Below are positions 50,145-57,250 of a DNA stretch of 64,000 nucleotides, one piece after another. Under the pieces are notes generated by a model. It worked only from the letters and a program-made list of their open reading frames with translations. It made no database searches and was not told the origin of the DNA. Origin of the DNA: Paradevosia sp036499825 (lineage in GTDB: Bacteria > Pseudomonadota > Alphaproteobacteria > Rhizobiales > Devosiaceae). The stretch covers positions 1 to 64,000 of the forward strand of contig DASYCZ010000035.1 of the NCBI GenBank assembly GCA_036499825.1. The letters are read 5' to 3'. The position numbers and the translations under genes were made by a program. Positions within the stretch are counted from its first letter, which is position 1; each line of letters begins with the position of its first letter.

Positions 50145-51464
50145 ATGACGATTGCTGCCGAGCATCACGATATCCACCCGACCAATTGGCGGCCATTGCG
50201 CCTCGAAACCCTGGTCTGGCTGCGCTGGCTGGCGGTGGGCGGGCAGACCGTCGCCGTGCTCTTCGTCGAATTCGGCCTCGGTTTCCCGACGCCGCTGGCG
50301 CCCTGCCTCGCCCTTATCGGGCTGTCGGCGGGCGTCAATCTGTTCTTCCTCATGCGCTTCACCGCCGGCGACCGGCCGCGTCCGGAATTCGCCACCATCC
50401 AGCTCGGCTATGACAGCCTGCAGCTCGCCGCGCTGCTCTTCCTGACGGGCGGGCTGCAGAATCCGTTCTCGATCCTGCTGCTGGCGCCGGTGTCGATTTC
50501 CGCCACCACGCTGCCGCAACGCGCCACGGTGTTCCTGGTGACGCTGGTGGTAATCCTCGCCTCGGTGCTCGCCGTCTGGCACCAGCCGCTGCCCTGGACT
50601 CCCGGCAGCCACATCGGCCTGAATCCGGTCTATGTCACCGGCATCTGGGCCTCGCTGCTGTTCGGCGTCATCTTCATCGCCGTCTATACCAACCGCGTCG
50701 CCCATGAGGCCCGCCAGCTCGCCGATGCCCTCGCCGCCACCGAACTGGCGCTGTCACGGCACGAGCAGCTCAACGCCCTCGACGGCCTTGCCGCCGCCGC
50801 CGCCCACGAATTGGGCACGCCGCTCTCCACCATTGCGCTGGTCGCCAAGGAAATGCGCGCCGAAGTGCCCAGGGGGCCGCTGTCGGAGGATGTCGATCTC
50901 ATCATCACCCAATCGGCCCGCTGCGGCGCCATTCTGGCCAAGCTGCGCAACCTGGGCGCCGAGGAAGGCGATCCCTTCGCCGTGGTGCCGTTGACCGATC
51001 TTCTCGCCGAGGTGGCCAAGCCGCATCAGGGACGCGGCCGCAACATCGTCGTCACCAGCCAGGAAGGCGGCGGCCCGCCGCCTTCGGTGCGCCGCAATGT
51101 CGGGCTGCTTTATGGGCTCGGCAATCTCATCGAGAACGCCACGCATTTCGCCGTCACCACCGTCACGGTCCATGCGGCCTGGGACAATGACCGGGTCGAG
51201 GTTACGGTCACCGATGATGGCCCCGGCTTTCCGCCCGAATTGATGGCCCGGCTGGGCGATCCCTACCTCACCACCAGGGCCCGTTCCGCCGATGGCGAGG
51301 GCTCGGGCGGGCTCGGCCTCGGCATCTTCATCGCCAAGACGCTGCTGCAGCGCACGGGCGCGCGTATTTCGTTCCACAACGCGCGCAGCGACGGGGCCGC
51401 GCAGGTGCTGATTTCCTGGCCGCGCTCAGCTATTGTACAGACTGTTTCGGCAAAGGGCTTTTGA
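50145..51464 (+). CDS. regB: Redox-sensing histidine kinase RegB/ActS/PrrB
   Basis: A 439-residue membrane kinase that controls energy and redox functions with RegA. Six hydrophobic segments span about residues 20-185 and include the quinone-sensing GGLQNPFSILLLAPVSISATTLP. The phospho-acceptor is H221 in AAAAHELGTPLSTIALVA, the redox cysteine is C260 in QSARCGAILAKLRNLG, and the ATPase has NLIENATHFA (N box), DDGPGF and GSGGLGLGIFIAKTLL. Kinase and response regulator genes are adjacent, 32 bases apart. The ribosome site GAGGAAAT is close to ATG. Confidence 0.95.
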   Translation: MTIAAEHHDIHPTNWRPLRLETLVWLRWLAVGGQTVAVLFVEFGLGFPTPLAPCLALIGLSAGVNLFFLMRFTAGDRPRPEFATIQLGYDSLQLAALLFLTGGLQNPFSILLLAPVSISATTLPQRATVFLVTLVVILASVLAVWHQPLPWTPGSHIGLNPVYVTGIWASLLFGVIFIAVYTNRVAHEARQLADALAATELALSRHEQLNALDGLAAAAAHELGTPLSTIALVAKEMRAEVPRGPLSEDVDLIITQSARCGAILAKLRNLGAEEGDPFAVVPLTDLLAEVAKPHQGRGRNIVVTSQEGGGPPPSVRRNVGLLYGLGNLIENATHFAVTTVTVHAAWDNDRVEVTVTDDGPGFPPELMARLGDPYLTTRARSADGEGSGGLGLGIFIAKTLLQRTGARISFHNARSDGAAQVLISWPRSAIVQTVSAKGF

Positions 51465-51496
51465 CCTTTTCACCACAAGGTCTTATGTGATTAGCC

Positions 51497-52048
51497 ATGA
51501 GTAATTCCGACGACCTTGTACTGTCTGATCGCAGCCTGTTGCTTGTCGATGACGATAAGGTTTTCCTGACCCGTCTCGAACGCGCCATGGCCAAGCGCGG
51601 CTTTGACGTGCGCAGCGCCGATACCGTCGCCGCCGGCCTCGCCGCCGTCGAAGCCCTGCCGCCTGCCTATGCGGTGGTCGACCTGCGGCTGGAGGATGGC
51701 AACGGCCTCGAAATCCTGTCGCGGCTGCACGAAAAACGCCCCGACGCCCGCGCCGTGGTTCTGACCGGTTATGGCAACATCGCCACCGCCGTCACCGCCG
51801 TCAAGCTTGGCGCCGTCGACTATCTCAGCAAGCCTGCCGATGCCGATGACGTCATCAACACGCTGCTGGCGACCGGCGAGATCCGGCCGGAGCCGCCGGA
51901 AAACCCGATGTCGGCCGACCGGGTGCGCTGGGAGCACATCCAGCGCGTCTACGAGCTTTGCGACCGCAACGTCTCGGAGACGGCGCGGCGGCTGAACATG
52001 CACCGCCGGACGCTGCAACGCATTCTCGCCAAGCGCGCGCCGCGCTGA
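51497..52048 (+). CDS. regA: Response regulator RegA/ActR/PrrA
   Basis: A 183-residue DNA-binding response regulator. The receiver contains LLLVDDDKVFLTRLERAMAKRG, phospho-acceptor D62 (AVVDLRLEDGNGLEIL), and LTGYGNIATAVTAVKLGAVDYLSKPAD. The short C-terminal Fis-type HTH is NVSETARRLNMHRRTLQRILAKRAPR, nearly invariant in RegA proteins. Downstream genes for copper handling and a beta-CASP hydrolase lie close but are not clearly in one transcript. Confidence 0.96.
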   Translation: MSNSDDLVLSDRSLLLVDDDKVFLTRLERAMAKRGFDVRSADTVAAGLAAVEALPPAYAVVDLRLEDGNGLEILSRLHEKRPDARAVVLTGYGNIATAVTAVKLGAVDYLSKPADADDVINTLLATGEIRPEPPENPMSADRVRWEHIQRVYELCDRNVSETARRLNMHRRTLQRILAKRAPR

Positions 52049-52091
52049 CGCCTTTCGGGGCACCGGCCCCTTCCAAACCAGGGGGCCCCAC

Positions 52092-53750
52092 ATGACCGTC
52101 ACGCTGCAATTTCACGGCGCGGCCGGAACCGTCACGGGTTCGTGCTACCGCGTCATCCATCCGGGCGGGCAGTTCCTCGTCGATTGCGGCATGTTCCAGG
52201 GCAACAAGTCGGTCCGCGACCTCAACTTCAAGCCCGACCCGTTCGAGCCCAGGGCCATCGACTATGTGCTGCTGACGCATGCCCATATCGACCATTGTGG
52301 CTTGTTGCCCAAACTCTATCACCGCGGCTTCAAGGGCCAGATGTGGATGACGGAGCCGACGGCGGGCCTGCTCGAATACCTGCTGCTCGACGCCGCCGGC
52401 ATCCAGGAAAGCGATGCCGACCAGGAGAACCGCAAGCGCAGCCGCAAGAATGAGCCGCCGCTGCAGCCGCTCTATACCATCGAGGATGCGCAGGAGACCC
52501 TGAAGCACCGGCAGACCCTGGCCTATGGCCAGTGGATCGACCCAGGCCCCGGCGTGCGCGCCCGCTACTGGAATGCCGGCCACATTCTGGGCTCGGCCTC
52601 GATCGAGGTGGAGGTCAGGGACAGCGACGGCAGCAAGGTGACGATCCTGTTTTCCGGCGATCTCGGGCCGGACGAAAAGGTCTTCTACAAGGACCCCGAT
52701 GCACCTTCCGGCTTCGACTATATTTTGAGCGAAAGCACTTATGGCGGCCGCGAGCGTGACGACTATACGCTGGAGCAGCGCCGGCAGGCGCTCGAGCGCG
52801 AGATCAACACGGCACTGGCCCGCGGCGGCAATCTCGTCATTCCGGCCTTCGCCGTCGAGCGCAGCCAGGAACTGCTGCACGACATCGGCCTTCTCATCAA
52901 GGAAGGCCGGATCAATCCAAGCCTCGTCTTCCTCGACAGCCCGCTCGCGAGCCGGGTGACGACGGTCTACAAGAAATATGCCGCCATGTTCGAAGACGTT
53001 GCGCTCGGCGCCGACGAACTCTTCAGCGATCCGCGCTTCCGCATCGTCGAGGCGGTGGAAGAAAGCAAGGCCATCAACAACATCAAGGGCGGCGCCATCA
53101 TCATGTCGGCCTCCGGCATGGCCGATGCGGGCCGCATAAAACACCATTTGCGGAACAACCTGCCGCGCGCCAACGCCACCGTGCTGTTCGTGGGCTACCA
53201 GGCGCCGGGCACGCTCGGCCAGATCATCCAGTCCGGGGCGCGCGACGTGCGCATCCTGGGCGAGGACGTGACGGTGCGGGCAACCGTGCGCAGCCTGGGC
53301 AACTATTCGGCCCATGCCGATCATTCCGAACTGATGGCCTGGATCAACGAACGCCTGCCTGCGCATGGGGCGATCTTCCTGACGCACGGCGAGGACGATG
53401 AGCGCGCAGCGCTGCGGGCCGCGCTGGTCGCCACCGGCCTTGGTGGTGATCAGGTCATCCTGCCGCTGCTCGACGATGCCTTCGACCTCAAGGCCAGCGG
53501 CGTCGTCGGCATGACGAAGCCCGGGACCCAGCGCATCGACCCAAGGCAACTGACGACCGACTGGCACAACGCCTTCGCGGCCTTCAGCATCGAGTTGACC
53601 CAGCGCCTGCAGGCCGCCCACGATGACGCCGGGCGGCTGGCGCTGATGAACGCCTTGCAAAAGGAACTGAATGCATTGAATGCACCGGTGACCGCACGGG
53701 TGATGCCCGAGGTGACGGGCGCCGTGCATGCGGAACCGAGCGGGGAGTAG
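52092..53750 (+). CDS. Beta-CASP metallo-beta-lactamase fold RNA/nucleic acid hydrolase
   Basis: A 552-residue metallo-hydrolase. Motif 2 HAHIDHCG (about residue 60), AGHILGSASIEVEV, SGDLG and the beta-CASP elements SESTYGGRERD, AFAVERSQELLHDI, SASGMADAGRIKHHL, and NYSAHADHSELMAWI are in order. An extra C-terminal domain of about 100 residues (TTDWHNAFAAFSIELTQRLQAAHDDAGRLALMNALQKELNAL) ends in helices. Relatives in bacteria are RNA exonuclease-like, in archaea mRNA 3' processing CPSF homologues, substrate unknown here. CDS spacing from regA is 43 bases. Confidence 0.88.
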   Translation: MTVTLQFHGAAGTVTGSCYRVIHPGGQFLVDCGMFQGNKSVRDLNFKPDPFEPRAIDYVLLTHAHIDHCGLLPKLYHRGFKGQMWMTEPTAGLLEYLLLDAAGIQESDADQENRKRSRKNEPPLQPLYTIEDAQETLKHRQTLAYGQWIDPGPGVRARYWNAGHILGSASIEVEVRDSDGSKVTILFSGDLGPDEKVFYKDPDAPSGFDYILSESTYGGRERDDYTLEQRRQALEREINTALARGGNLVIPAFAVERSQELLHDIGLLIKEGRINPSLVFLDSPLASRVTTVYKKYAAMFEDVALGADELFSDPRFRIVEAVEESKAINNIKGGAIIMSASGMADAGRIKHHLRNNLPRANATVLFVGYQAPGTLGQIIQSGARDVRILGEDVTVRATVRSLGNYSAHADHSELMAWINERLPAHGAIFLTHGEDDERAALRAALVATGLGGDQVILPLLDDAFDLKASGVVGMTKPGTQRIDPRQLTTDWHNAFAAFSIELTQRLQAAHDDAGRLALMNALQKELNALNAPVTARVMPEVTGAVHAEPSGE

Positions 53751-53790
53751 GGGGTTCAGCGCACGCCGCCCACCACCCCACCCCCAACCC

Positions 53791-54381
53791 CTACCCGTTC
53801 GCGATCAACCGCCTGATCTTTTGCAGCGCCACATCCTGGCTCTCCCCATAGGCGATCGTCCCTTCGAACTGGCCTTTGGAATTGAGCAGGAACACCGAGG
53901 CGGTGTGGTTCATGGTGTAGTCGCCGTTCTCGCCCGGCACCTTTTCGGCCAGAACCTTCCAGGCCGAAACGATCTTGGCGATCTCCTCGGGTGAACCTGT
54001 GACACCCGTGATGCGGTCGGAAACGGCATGCACATAACCGTTGATGACCGCCGGCGTGTCGCGCTCGGGATCGACGGTGACGAAGAAGGCGCGCAACGGT
54101 TTGCCCTCATCGCCCAGCTGCTGGTACCAGGCCGCCATGTCCGACAGCGTCGTCGGGCAGACATCGGGGCAATGCGTATAGCCGAAGAACAATAGCGACG
54201 GGCCGCCTGTCAGGCTAGCGGGCGTCACCGCGGCGCCATTGCCGTCGACGAGGGCGTAGTTGCCGCCGCCGTAGCCGCCGCCTGGGCTCGGTGTCTTGAG
54301 AATAAAATAGGCGCCCGTGGCCAGCATGGCGACGATGACGACCACGACCCAGAGGGTGATGCGAATGGTGCGAAGGGTCAT
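53791..54381 (-). CDS. SCO1/SenC/PrrC family copper-binding protein
   Basis: A 196-residue membrane-anchored periplasmic protein that assists CuA assembly of cytochrome c oxidase. The N-terminal anchor is TLWVVVVIVAMLATGAYFIL; the copper/thiol site is YTHCPDVCPTTLSDM (C-x3-C) and the third ligand is histidine in YTMNHTASVFLLNS. TVDPERDTPAVINGYVHAV is the usual thioredoxin-like strand. It follows the PCuAC gene by seven bases. Confidence 0.93.
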   Translation of the reverse strand: MTLRTIRITLWVVVVIVAMLATGAYFILKTPSPGGGYGGGNYALVDGNGAAVTPASLTGGPSLLFFGYTHCPDVCPTTLSDMAAWYQQLGDEGKPLRAFFVTVDPERDTPAVINGYVHAVSDRITGVTGSPEEIAKIVSAWKVLAEKVPGENGDYTMNHTASVFLLNSKGQFEGTIAYGESQDVALQKIRRLIANG

Positions 54382-54388
54382 CTGGGCC

Positions 54389-54883
54389 TCACATCTTCAT
54401 GCCGGCCATGTTGGGCGCTTTGGCGCCCACACTGCCCACCGCGAGGTTGACCGTCACCGTTCCGGCCTTGGCGAAGGTCAGCGTCACCGGCACGTTCGTG
54501 CCTTCGACGAAGGCCTGGGTAAGCTGCATGAACATGATGTGGAGCCCATCGGGCTTCAGCGTCACTGTCTGGCCGGCCGGCACCGGAATGCCATCGGGCA
54601 AAGCCGCCATTTTCATCACGTCGCCCTGCATGCTCATCTCATGCAGCTGCGACGTGCCTGCGGCCGGGGTGGTGACGCTCACCAGCGTATCGTCCTCGGC
54701 ACCCTTGTTGACGATGGTGAAATAGCCACCCGCCACTGGCGCATTGGGGAGGGTGGCGCGGGTGAAGGCGCCCGAGATTTCAAGCGAGCCGGCGGTGACG
54801 ACCGCGGGCGCATCCTGCGCCAGGGCCGGAATGGCGAAAAGGGACAGCGCCAGCAGCGCTGCGGAAAGGAAACGGATTTTCAT
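54389..54883 (-). CDS. Copper chaperone PCu(A)C
   Basis: A 164-residue periplasmic chaperone. Signal peptide MKIRFLSAALLALSLFAIPALA (cleavage after ALA). The Cu(I) motif H-x-M ... is seen in SQLHEMSMQGDVMKMAALPDG and GLHIMFMQL. APVAGGYFTIVNKGAEDDTLVSVTTPAA is the family core, and a methionine-rich end (PNMAGMKM) probably adds a metal site. It is the middle gene of DUF2946-PCuAC-SCO, the usual copper delivery set for aa3 or cbb3 oxidases. Confidence 0.93.
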   Translation of the reverse strand: MKIRFLSAALLALSLFAIPALAQDAPAVVTAGSLEISGAFTRATLPNAPVAGGYFTIVNKGAEDDTLVSVTTPAAGTSQLHEMSMQGDVMKMAALPDGIPVPAGQTVTLKPDGLHIMFMQLTQAFVEGTNVPVTLTFAKAGTVTVNLAVGSVGAKAPNMAGMKM

Positions 54884-54966
54884 GTCGATCTCATCTGATG
54901 GCCAGCGGCATAGGGACCGCGGCTTTAGGGATGGGCAGCCGAGCTGCCCGGCATCAACTCACCGGC

Positions 54967-55308
54967 TCAGGCGAGCGGTGGCGCCCGCGCCCTCGGGGTT
55001 TGGGGCGCCGCGATAAGGCTGAAGCCGGCATCGGCGTTCTCGTAGGCCACGGCCGCGACGGTGAGGAACGCGGTCTCGGCCGCACAGGGCGCCGGCGGCA
55101 GGTCGAGACCGGCGCCAAGGCGGCAGACATGGCAGGGATCATGATCGTGATCGGTGCCCTGGTGCTGGTCGCAGAGGATGCCCGGCGTGCCATCGGCCAC
55201 CACATAGGCGGTCAAATCCGGCGTATAGGCCACGGCTGGAGCCTGGTGGCCAAAGTTGAAGAAAACCAGCGCCAGCACCATCAGCGCCAGCACCATCTCC
55301 TTCGCCAT
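54967..55308 (-). CDS. DUF2946-like small exported protein
   Basis: A 113-residue protein with an N-terminal hydrophobic segment (EMVLALMVLALVFFNFGHQ) and then a metal-like motif CDQHQGTDHDHDPCHVCRLG, where four histidines and three cysteines cluster. This C...CHVC arrangement is the DUF2946 pattern, found repeatedly upstream of PCuAC and SCO genes. Its role in copper handling is inferred from context and residues. I chose the ATG giving MAKEMVL; a longer frame exists. 83 bases separate it from the PCuAC gene. Confidence 0.75.
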   Translation of the reverse strand: MAKEMVLALMVLALVFFNFGHQAPAVAYTPDLTAYVVADGTPGILCDQHQGTDHDHDPCHVCRLGAGLDLPPAPCAAETAFLTVAAVAYENADAGFSLIAAPQTPRARAPPLA

Positions 55309-55437
55309 GTTCCGGGCCGGCACGCGCACTGGGGCGTCTCCTCGGGGTTGAGGGAGCCTTAGCTGAAAACCCGCACTCCTGTCATGCGGCAAAATCGCGA
55401 GGACCGCCCCAATGCGCCGTAAACCGGCCGATTTTGT

Positions 55438-55460
55438 GCCCCGGCCCTAGACTCCGGGGC
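55438..55460. terminator. Hairpin between the copper operon and rplS
   Basis: GCCCCGG and CCGGGGC (perfect) with a 9-base loop, then ATTTCTCCTCTAT rightward. It may end antisense transcription or serve as part of the divergent promoter region; I cannot decide. Confidence 0.35.
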
Positions 55461-55544
55461 ATTTCTCCTCTATACGCGCGCCAATTCGGAGTTCGGCTTG
55501 GCCGGACGCCGGAATAAACCTCCGTGCAACCAAGACCGGGCGCC

Positions 55545-55575
55545 GGAAGCCAAGGCTTCCAAAGGCGCTCCTTTG
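55545..55575 (+). promoter_or_regulatory. Tandem hairpins in the rplS leader
   Basis: GGAAGCC-AA-GGCTTCC (55545-55560) is followed immediately by CAAAGG-CGCT-CCTTTG (55560-55575). They end 17 bases before the rplS ATG and could act in autoregulation by L19, as known for several ribosomal proteins. Confidence 0.45.
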
Positions 55576-55592
55576 AAAAGATCAGGCGGATC

Positions 55593-56132
55593 ATGACCAA
55601 TATCATCGAACAGCTCGAAAAAGAGCAGGCCGAGGCGCTCGCCGCCAAGCGCGCCACCCCCGAATTCACCCATGGCGATACCGTCAAGGTATGGGTCAAG
55701 GTGCGTGAAGGCGAAAAGGAACGTCTGCAGGCTTATGAAGGCCTCGTCATTGCCCGCTCCGGCGCCGGCCTGATGGAAAGCTTCACCGTTCGCAAGATTT
55801 CCTATGGCGAAGGCGTGGAGCGCGTGTTCCCGATCTTCTCCCCCAATATCGACCGCATCGAAGTCATCCGCCGCGGCAAGGTGCGTCGCGCCAAGCTGTA
55901 CTACCTGCGCGATCGTCGCGGTAAGTCGGCCCGTATCTTCGAATCGACCAGCTCGCGCACCAAGAAGATCCAGGACACCGAGCGCAACGCCGCGCTCGAG
56001 GCCAAGAATGCCCGCGAGGCCGAGAAGATCGCCGCTGCCGAGGCCCTGGCTGCCGAACTCGCCGCCAAGGACGCGGCGGAAGCCGCTGCTGCTGCCAGCG
56101 AGGCCGCCGCTGCCGAGCCCAAGGCCGAATAA
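55593..56132 (+). CDS. rplS: 50S ribosomal protein L19
   Basis: A 179-residue ribosomal protein at the 30S-50S interface. The core FTHGDTVKVWVKVREGEKERLQAYEGLVIARSGAGLMESFTVRKISYGEGVERVFPIFSPNIDRIEVIRRGKVRRAKLYYLRDRRGKSARI is intact. A C-terminal 55-residue alanine/glutamate-rich extension is present, as in S16 of this genome. AGGCGGA precedes ATG. It is isolated from trmD by the 7 kb insertion and followed by a strong terminator. Confidence 0.97.
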   Translation: MTNIIEQLEKEQAEALAAKRATPEFTHGDTVKVWVKVREGEKERLQAYEGLVIARSGAGLMESFTVRKISYGEGVERVFPIFSPNIDRIEVIRRGKVRRAKLYYLRDRRGKSARIFESTSSRTKKIQDTERNAALEAKNAREAEKIAAAEALAAELAAKDAAEAAAAASEAAAAEPKAE

Positions 56133-56156
56133 GCCTCAGGCATAGCGCCAGAAATC

Positions 56157-56189
56157 AAAAGCCCGGCCCCGCAAGGTGCCGGGCTTTTT
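56157..56189 (+). terminator. Intrinsic terminator after rplS
   Basis: AAAAGCCCGGC and GCCGGGCTTTT form an 11-base stem with a 10-base loop, then TTTTT. One of the two clearest intrinsic terminators in the window. Confidence 0.92.
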
Positions 56190-56215
56190 GTTGTCCGGAC
56201 CGTCGCGGAAGAAAC

Positions 56216-56232
56216 ATCTTAAGATATATCTT
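56216..56232. promoter_or_regulatory. PadR operator 1, overlapping palindromes
   Basis: ATCTTAAGATATATCTT contains two perfect palindromes, ATCTTAAGAT and AAGATATATCTT, so ATCTT/AAGAT half-sites occur three times. It borders TTGACA (56231-56236), a perfect -35 box, so a repressor here would block transcription of the PadR gene. Confidence 0.6.
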
Positions 56233-56271
56233 GACAGAACGCAGACCCGAGACCATCTTGCGTTCAATCGT

Positions 56272-56283
56272 AAGATATATCGG
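56272..56283. promoter_or_regulatory. PadR operator 2
   Basis: AAGATATATCGG repeats ten of twelve bases of the first operator core, 51 bases downstream and about 10 bases before the gene start. A two-operator arrangement fits autoregulation. Confidence 0.5.
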
Positions 56284-56292
56284 AGACTTATC

Positions 56293-56958
56293 ATGAGACA
56301 TGAACATTCCCATCACGGCGAACCGAACTGGCGCCGTTTCGAAGCCATGGCGCGCCGTGGCTGGGGGCGCTGGGGCGGCGGTCGCGGCTTTGGCGATTTC
56401 GGCGGCATGGGCGACAACTTCCGCATCGGCCGCATGCTGGCCAGCGGCGACCTGCGCCTCGTCGCCCTCTATCTGATCGAACAGCAGCCCCGGCACGGCT
56501 ATGACCTGATCAAGGCCATCGAGGAGAAATCGCACGGCTTCTATTCGCCGAGCCCGGGCGTGGTCTATCCGGCCCTGACCTTCCTGGAGGAGGCCGGCTA
56601 TGTGACCTCCAGCCAGGACGGCAACAAGAAGGCCTACACTATCACCGATCAGGGCCGGGCCCACCTCGCCGACAACCGCCAGGCCATCGAGGCGACGCTC
56701 GACTTCCTCGGCAAGGCCGGCGAGCGCATGGAACAGGTGCGCCAGCACATGGCCGAAGCCAACGACCGCCGCCCCGGCAGCGATCCGCGCCGCGACCGCG
56801 ACATCCCCGGCGTCCTGCCGGAAGTGAACGAGGCCCGCCGCACCCTCAAGGCCGCCATCGCCGAAGCGAGCCAGGGCGATGAAGCCACCCAGCGCCGCCT
56901 GGCGGATATCCTCAACAAGGCCGCCGCGTCCATTCGGGGCGGGGATGTGGATCTGTAG
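56293..56958 (+). CDS. PadR-family regulator, YqjI-like
   Basis: A 221-residue winged-helix regulator. The N-terminal 45 residues are rich in histidine and glycine (MRHEHSHHGEPNWRRF, WGRWGGGRGFGDFGGMGD), as in YqjI of E. coli, which uses such a region to bind metal. The PadR domain MLASGDLRLVALYLIEQQPRHGYDLIKAIEEKSHGFYSPSPGVVYPALTFLEEAGYVTSSQDGNKKAYTITDQG follows closely YqjI. A C-terminal helical domain (NEARRTLKAAIAEASQGDEATQRRLADILNKAAASI) completes it. No siderophore-interacting ferric reductase gene, YqjI's usual target, is next to it. The start ATG lies eight bases after an operator-like element. Autoregulation is likely; metal sensing is inferred from the histidines. Confidence 0.88.
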   Translation: MRHEHSHHGEPNWRRFEAMARRGWGRWGGGRGFGDFGGMGDNFRIGRMLASGDLRLVALYLIEQQPRHGYDLIKAIEEKSHGFYSPSPGVVYPALTFLEEAGYVTSSQDGNKKAYTITDQGRAHLADNRQAIEATLDFLGKAGERMEQVRQHMAEANDRRPGSDPRRDRDIPGVLPEVNEARRTLKAAIAEASQGDEATQRRLADILNKAAASIRGGDVDL

Positions 56959-56993
56959 GGGTCATGTTTGCTGAAGGCCGGTGCGCGGGGCTT

Positions 56994-57105
56994 CCCCCCT
57001 CCCATCCTCCCCCACAAGGGGGGAGGGTGCCGGGCGGTGGGTAAGGCGAGATAGTGCCACTCTCTTTCTTCACCTCCCCCCTTGTGGGGGAGGATGGGAG
57101 GGGGG
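56994..57105. repeat. Long inverted pair of C/G-rich repeats
   Basis: Arms of 33 bases, 56994-57026 and 57073-57105, are exact reverse complements, with a 46-base spacer that reads GTGCCGGGCGGTGGG.... Each arm also holds its own CTCCCCC-ACAA-GGGGGGAG hairpin. Nothing here looks coding. The region to 57250 holds no further feature, except the ribosome site GGAG before the next gene. Confidence 0.8.
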
Positions 57106-57250
57106 CGGGCCCAGAACTGGTGCCCCACACCCCGCAATTTCCGCCATACGAAAAACCCATCCAAAATCCGTCACACCGATGTGAGGGCAATCTATGCTCC
57201 AAACTGGCGGCGAAAAGTGCTAAAGCAGCCGTCGGTATGGAGTGTTTCTG

